From positions 769,001-833,000 of the forward strand of contig JABYQN010000009.1 in NCBI GenBank assembly GCA_022606135.1: a stretch of DNA of 64,000 bases, read 5' to 3'. The stretch comes from Fomes fomentarius. Its lineage: Eukaryota > Basidiomycota > Agaricomycetes > Polyporales > Polyporaceae. Made by a program: the position numbers and the translations under genes. A model generated the notes under the pieces. The model was not told the DNA's origin. It saw nothing but the letters and a program-made list of their open reading frames with translations, and ran no database searches. Shown here in pieces: positions 59,345-64,000 of the stretch. Every line of letters starts with the position of its first letter. Within the stretch, counting starts at the first letter, position 1.

Positions 59345-60623
59345 TCAGTCGAAACATATACCTCCGTCGATGATGTACTTTTGTCGCACGGGTCAGTTCA
59401 TTACAAATGATGGGCATGCAATGGCTTGGTCACACACCGATTGACCTATGTCTTCGTGAGTGGCAACTCACGATATGTGTTGTATTGTCCTCTCCACTCA
59501 CCAGTGATAAACGCTGCATCGTCCGACGCGAGGAACGACACGAGTTTAGCGACATCCTCGGCTTTCCCGAGCCGTTTCAAGATGCCTCTCTCCTGATACA
59601 TCGGGGGTCGTTAGTGGCATTCCAGTCTCTCCTGCAGATGGAAGTCCACACAACATAGTAGATGGGTACGCACAGCCAATTTCTCTTTGTGGGATCCCCT
59701 CGGCCGACCATCGACCTCCGTTCGCTCCTCGTCAAGGCGATCCACTGAACAACACACGGAATCCATGTACTAGGTGCTAGCATGGGAGGGCAGAGGAGTC
59801 ATGACTGACTAAGAGGGGTGTCGCATGCCCCGGGAGCATATGCGTTCACGGTGATGCCGTATTTTCCGTAGTCCATCGCTGCAGACTGTGTCATGCCTCG
59901 CACTGCAAATTTCGTAGCGCAGTATATGGCTTGCCCAGGGCTTCCTGTATAACACGATTCGCGTGTCGGGCGTCATGCTCTGCCAAGGGCGGTTTGTAGA
60001 TGAGCGTGCATAATGGTGGACGTACCAACTTTGCTTGCGATAGAGGCTGCGCCAATTATGCGCCCACCATGGCCTTGCTTGATGAGTTGGATCGCCGCGT
60101 ACTTGTAGCTAAAGAAAACGCCCTTGATGTTGATGTTGATCATCCTATCCAGAACCTCCGTAGGTACTACGTATTCAGAGCGTCAACACCTTCAGAGCAG
60201 GATCGCAGGAGATTGGACACGCGTATTACGAACCTTCATGGAGAGTGTTGATAATGTCGATGCCCGCGTTCGCTATCATCTGGTATACGCCTTTTCGCTT
60301 AACCGAGCGATAGACTGAGTGTGGGGGGTTGCACTGGCAGCACGTACTGCGTAGAGCCCACCAAGCTCCTGCACGACAGTCTCGACGAGCCGCTTGACGT
60401 CTTCTTCGACTGAAACATCGCCATAGACGGTGACGACGCGCACCCCGCGTTCCTTCCTGATGTCGTCTGCAAGAGCCGCTAGAGTCTCACGAGACGTGGG
60501 CAGGTCAAATAAGCCCAGGTCGAGTCCGTCCTGCGCAAGTCGGAGGGCGGTCGCGCGGCCGATGCCCATGGCGGCCCCGGTGATTATCGCGACGCGTCGT
60601 GATGGGATGCTGTCGCTGGTCAT
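59345..60623 (-). CDS. Short-chain dehydrogenase/reductase, 3' end uncertain
   Basis: ATG at 60623 ([20 protein letters not shown]). Glycine motif [12 protein letters not shown], then [15 protein letters not shown] in [24 protein letters not shown] (catalytic Ser), YCATK (Tyr and Lys), [15 protein letters not shown] and [20 protein letters not shown]. All catalytic residues are present, so an NAD(P)-dependent oxidoreductase, similar to acetoin/diacetyl-type reductases, is expected. The last exon would be expected to give [10 protein letters not shown] and a stop at 59345, but the preceding exon ends ITG plus one base and the only AG (before TACATC) gives a frame one base off. The SDR could end differently (VHHRRRYMF, to about 59253) or be slightly damaged. 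Confidence 0.8.
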
Positions 60624-61819
60624 GTTCGAGAGCGTGAGGAGCTCATGGCACAGGGGGTCCAGTGATTATAGCCTGGTACCTACAATTAGACTTCGGGATC
60701 ATTCCCAGACAGTGCGATTACTATTATAGACACAGGGGTACCGCCTGAGAGAAACTTCACGATACGTGTTTGATTCTTAACTAGAGCAGTGAGAACAGGA
60801 GGACGCATTGCACCTAAAGCAGCAAAGAGGGCATATGAAGTGGTTTCCACGCGGACCTCCGAGAGTCACTGGTCAATGTCAGTATCTGTGGTCTTGCAAT
60901 TGTACCCGAGCCTGGGCCTTTCACAGGAAGTATCACAAGTTCGTAAGCTTCGGATAGTGCATATGGCTCCTGCGTCTGTATCTGTATGCTTGCATGCGAT
61001 CAGTGAATGCAAGAGCCTGAGTCCGACTGCTGCCAGATTATCAGCGTCGGGCCCAAAACTTCTTGAACAGGGGTAGTACTCAGTGGTCATTCTACAGACG
61101 ATGATTGTGACATACCACAGTCACTGATGTCGATGAGAGTCATTCAGTAGGGGACCATGACGTCGTGCTTGCTGGCACAATTCATTGACAATGACATCAC
61201 GGGGCAAGCTTATAAGCGCCCATAAAGCACTTGGCGGTGCACATGCAACCTCTTAATACTTCCTCAGTTTATAACCACAGCCTTCTCCCCACACATTCTA
61301 CAGAGCCGGTTGAGAATAGCACGAGGCCCGCTGGCAGCCAGGTCTTTGGGGGCGAGAATAGCAGCGCGATAACGCAGCTGACTCCGGGGCCTCCACATGG
61401 GTATATTCGGTGTGGTGCCGTCGGACATCCAGCCTGAGGCAGGGTGCGAAGATTACTCACCTACTTGCTCCGCAACGACGGCTCGACTCCAGCTCCGTGT
61501 GCACATGGAGCTCAAGGTGCGTATGCCACCTATCGGTCTCACACATGCAAGCCGAAGTGCCCGAGTGTCAGGCTATCGGCCACATCTGGCTCCGGAAGTA
61601 GTATCCAATACTCTATCCGAAGCTGAAACAATTCATAGACCCGGGTTCCGGCCACAGAGCGCTCAGCAAGCCGATTAGGATTCTGGCCCGCTGGATCTTC
61701 TGTTGCTCTTTCTGCGCAGGACCACCACTATCGCTCCTATCGACTCTGACTGCTCAGTGCCATTCACACTTGTTCTCGGTGCTACCGCTAGTTCTATCGA
61801 GCTACTGTGATTGAGCGAC
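60624..61819. other. 1.2 kb intergenic region between divergent genes
   Basis: Upstream region of the SDR gene (-) and the POT transporter gene (+). Plus-strand frames at 61231-61678 are cysteine-containing but make no recognisable protein. Confidence 0.45.
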
Positions 61820-63975
61820 ATGGCTGGTCTTCAAGCTGACAAAGATATTTTTGCGGGGCTTGCTGAGGCTCAGCGCGACGAAGTGGAGCTCGAAAAGAAG
61901 GGTTTCCATGTTCGCGACTCCGAGGAGAGCACCCAGGGAGAGCACGAGCTCGATGGGATTCACGACGGACTCGAGTTCCCCACCGAGGAGGAAAAGCAGA
62001 CCCTCCGCCGGGTCTCGGACAAGCTCCCTCTCAGCGCGTACTGTGAGTGTCTACATTCTGCATTTGACGCTGTCGTGTCACTCACACAATGCTACGCTTG
62101 TGAAGTGATAGCCGTCTGCGAGCTAGCGGAGCGATTTTCGTACTACGGGACAACAGTCGTATTTGTGAGTGCAGCTGCAAGCGGAATCTCAGAGACGGGC
62201 TCATGACCATTCCTTCTCTACAGACCAACTTCATCCAGCAACCCTTGCCTCCAGGTTCGCGGACGGGTGCGGATGTCGAGCAGGCTGGTGCCCTCGGGCT
62301 CGGACAGCGTGCGTCCACCGGTATCGGTACGTTCAACACCTTCTGGTGAGTGGTTCATCCCCGTTATCTGCAGCGGCAACATAGCTCCCGCCTGGCGTCG
62401 CCCGAGCAATGCAAGTGCAGACCGTAACAGAATAACTGACAGATAATACTCAGGATCTATGTCGTACCTCTTTTCGGCGCGTACATCGCAGACACGCGGT
62501 GGGGCCGCTACAAGACGGTGTGCGTCGCGGTCGGGATCGCGCTCTTTGGGCATGTATTACTTATCATCTCTGCTGTGCCCGGGGTCATCGAGAAGTCGCA
62601 CGGCGCGCTAGCATGCTTCATTATCGCGGTCATCATCATGGGCCTCGGCACAGGCGGATTCAAGTCAAATGTCTCGCCGCTCGTTGCTGAGCAGTACAAG
62701 AAATCCAAGCTATTCATCGGGACCACGCGCTCTGGGGAGCGTGTGATCATCGACCCGGTCATGACGACATCGCGCATCTACATGTACTTCTACTTGTTCA
62801 CGAATATCGGGTCCTTGATTGGTCAAATATCCATGTCTTACTCGGAAAAGGTATGTTTTTCTGCCCTCCGCGAGTACAGACAGACGTGCTGACGTCGATC
62901 ACAGTATGTTGGCTTTTGGCTCTCGTACACACTGCCCACGGTCGTCTTCATGCTCTGCCCAATCGTTCTGTTCGCTGGGCGCAATATGTACACCCGCTCA
63001 CCTCCTCAAGGATCGGTCCTCTCAAGTTCCCTCCGCATTTGGCGTACCGCGTTGAAGGGAAGGTGGTCACTGAATCCTGTCACCACGGTCAAGAAGCTGA
63101 ACGCGTCCGACTTCTGGGAATCTGCGAAGCCGAGCAACTATAGTGGTGAAACCAAGCCCTCGTGGATGACGTTTGATGACCAATGGGTCGACGAGGTTAG
63201 GCGTGGTTTCAAGGCCTGCAGTGTCTTCGTCTGGTATCCTATCTACTGTGTGTCTCCGCCTTTCGTACGTTATCCGAAGCCTCACCACTGACCTGAACAT
63301 TGTTCCTACGCAGGGCTCGCATACGGCCAGATAACCAACAACCTGGTGTCGCAGGCCGCGACGATGGTTACGAACGGCATCCCGAACGACGTTCTCTCGA
63401 ACCTCGACCCGCTCGCGCTCATCATCTTCATCCCGATCTGCGACTACTTCATCTATCCCGCCCTCCAGCGCGCGGGCATCCGCTTCACGCCGCTCAAGCG
63501 CATCGCGTTCGGGTTCTACACTGCGGCCGCGGCGATGGTCTGGGCCGGAGTCGTGCAGCACTACATCTACAAGCGGAACCCGTGCGGAAACCAGGTCTCG
63601 ACGTGCAAGGACGCAGACGGCCACCCGGTCACGTCTGACCTGAACGTCTGGATCCAGTCCGGGGCGTACGTGCTCATCGCGTTCTCGGAGATCTTCGCGT
63701 CCATCACGGGGCTCGAGTATGCGTTCACGAAGGCGCCGAAGAACATGCGCTCGCTCGTCATGTCTGTGTTCCTGTTCACGAACGCGGTGAGCGCGGCGAT
63801 CGCGGAGGCGTTCGTGTCGCTGTCGGCGGACCCGCTGCTTGTGTGGAACTACGGCGTCATGGCGGTGCTTGCGTTTGTCGCGGGCACGCTGTTCTGGATA
63901 CAGTTCCACGGGCTGGACGCACAGGAGGATGAGCTCAACCATCTTGCGGAGGGGCATCTCGACGAGAGGCATTAG
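61820..63975 (+). CDS. POT/PTR2-family proton-coupled oligopeptide transporter
   Basis: ATG at 61820 (MAGLQADKDIFAGLAEAQRD), stop at 63975. An acidic cytoplasmic N-terminus of about 75 residues precedes the first helix. Family signatures are CELAERFSYYGTTVVF (ExxERFxYYG), YVVPLFGAYIADTRWGRYKT and GTGGFKSNVSPLVAEQYKKS; later come YMYFYLFTNIGSLIGQ, VFVWYPIYWLAYGQITNNLV, LDPLALIIFIPICDYFIYPA and EIFASITGLEYAFTKAPKNM. Twelve helices are expected. POT proteins import di- and tripeptides with protons across the plasma membrane. Five short introns fit. The downstream frame stays open to the stop, so the gene appears complete. Confidence 0.93.
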
Positions 63976-64000
63976 CTTTCACTGCGCTCTGGGTGTTCTC

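Noticed and set aside
61231..61678. Cysteine-containing frames suggesting a CBM1-like module (RCGAVGHPA)
   Set aside because: Only a few residues match, a stop follows at once, and the spacing of later cysteines does not fit CBM1.

Overview
The window looks like nuclear DNA of a filamentous basidiomycete, most likely an Agaricomycete and perhaps a wood-decay polypore (inference). The evidence is the base composition (moderately GC-rich), dense short GT-AG introns of about 50-90 bases that interrupt almost every gene, and the gene content: a secreted GH51 arabinofuranosidase, a PIL1 protein about three times the yeast length, an F-box/LRR protein, an HNH_2-type endonuclease-domain protein of a kind common in mushrooms, a HET-domain protein and a CmcJ/AsaB-like oxidoreductase. 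I found no tRNA, rRNA, CRISPR array or intact transposon.

Layout, left to right: a probable partial minus-strand gene at the left edge (1-223); a secreted, probably GPI-anchored protein (0.86-2.6 kb, +); a minus-strand run of an IKS1-like kinase (3.3-6.0), a Ran1/Sks1-type kinase (6.5-8.1), a SET-MYND (SMYD) methyltransferase (8.9-11.5) and a small conserved protein (12.1-12.7); a 3.1 kb gene-poor stretch; a delta-12 fatty acid desaturase (15.8-18.2, +) and a GH51 arabinofuranosidase (19.0-22.6, +); long-form tRNase Z (22.8-26.2, -) and a HET protein (26.9-29.2, -); a disordered conserved protein (31.0-32.2, +) and PIL1 (32.8-35.9, +); an MCT-like MFS transporter (36.3-38.1, -) and a CmcJ/AsaB-like oxidoreductase (38.6-39.7, -); an F-box/LRR protein (40.3-41.8, +); an unknown protein (42.7-43.7, -); a possible gene remnant (44.6-45.1, +); V-ATPase subunit E (46.2-47.3, +) convergent with a GGA-like VHS protein (47.7-49.5, -); an HNH protein (50.2-51.4, +); a zinc alcohol dehydrogenase (52.8-54.2, +); an AusD-like methyltransferase (54.6-55.8, -); a secreted phytase-like esterase (56.8-58.8, +); a short-chain dehydrogenase (59.3-60.6, -); and a POT peptide transporter (61.8-64.0, +).

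Housekeeping and trafficking genes dominate. The right-hand 11 kb groups a dehydrogenase, a methyltransferase, a reductase and a transporter, which could be a small catabolic or tailoring module, although no backbone synthase is visible. The most striking feature is splicing. The neighbouring desaturase and arabinofuranosidase genes only give intact proteins if exons of 8, 5, 3 and 3 bases are used. These tiny exons encode conserved residues, including one in the desaturase's first histidine box. The GH51 gene also needs three GC-AG introns. Three other genes show apparent one-base frame breaks.
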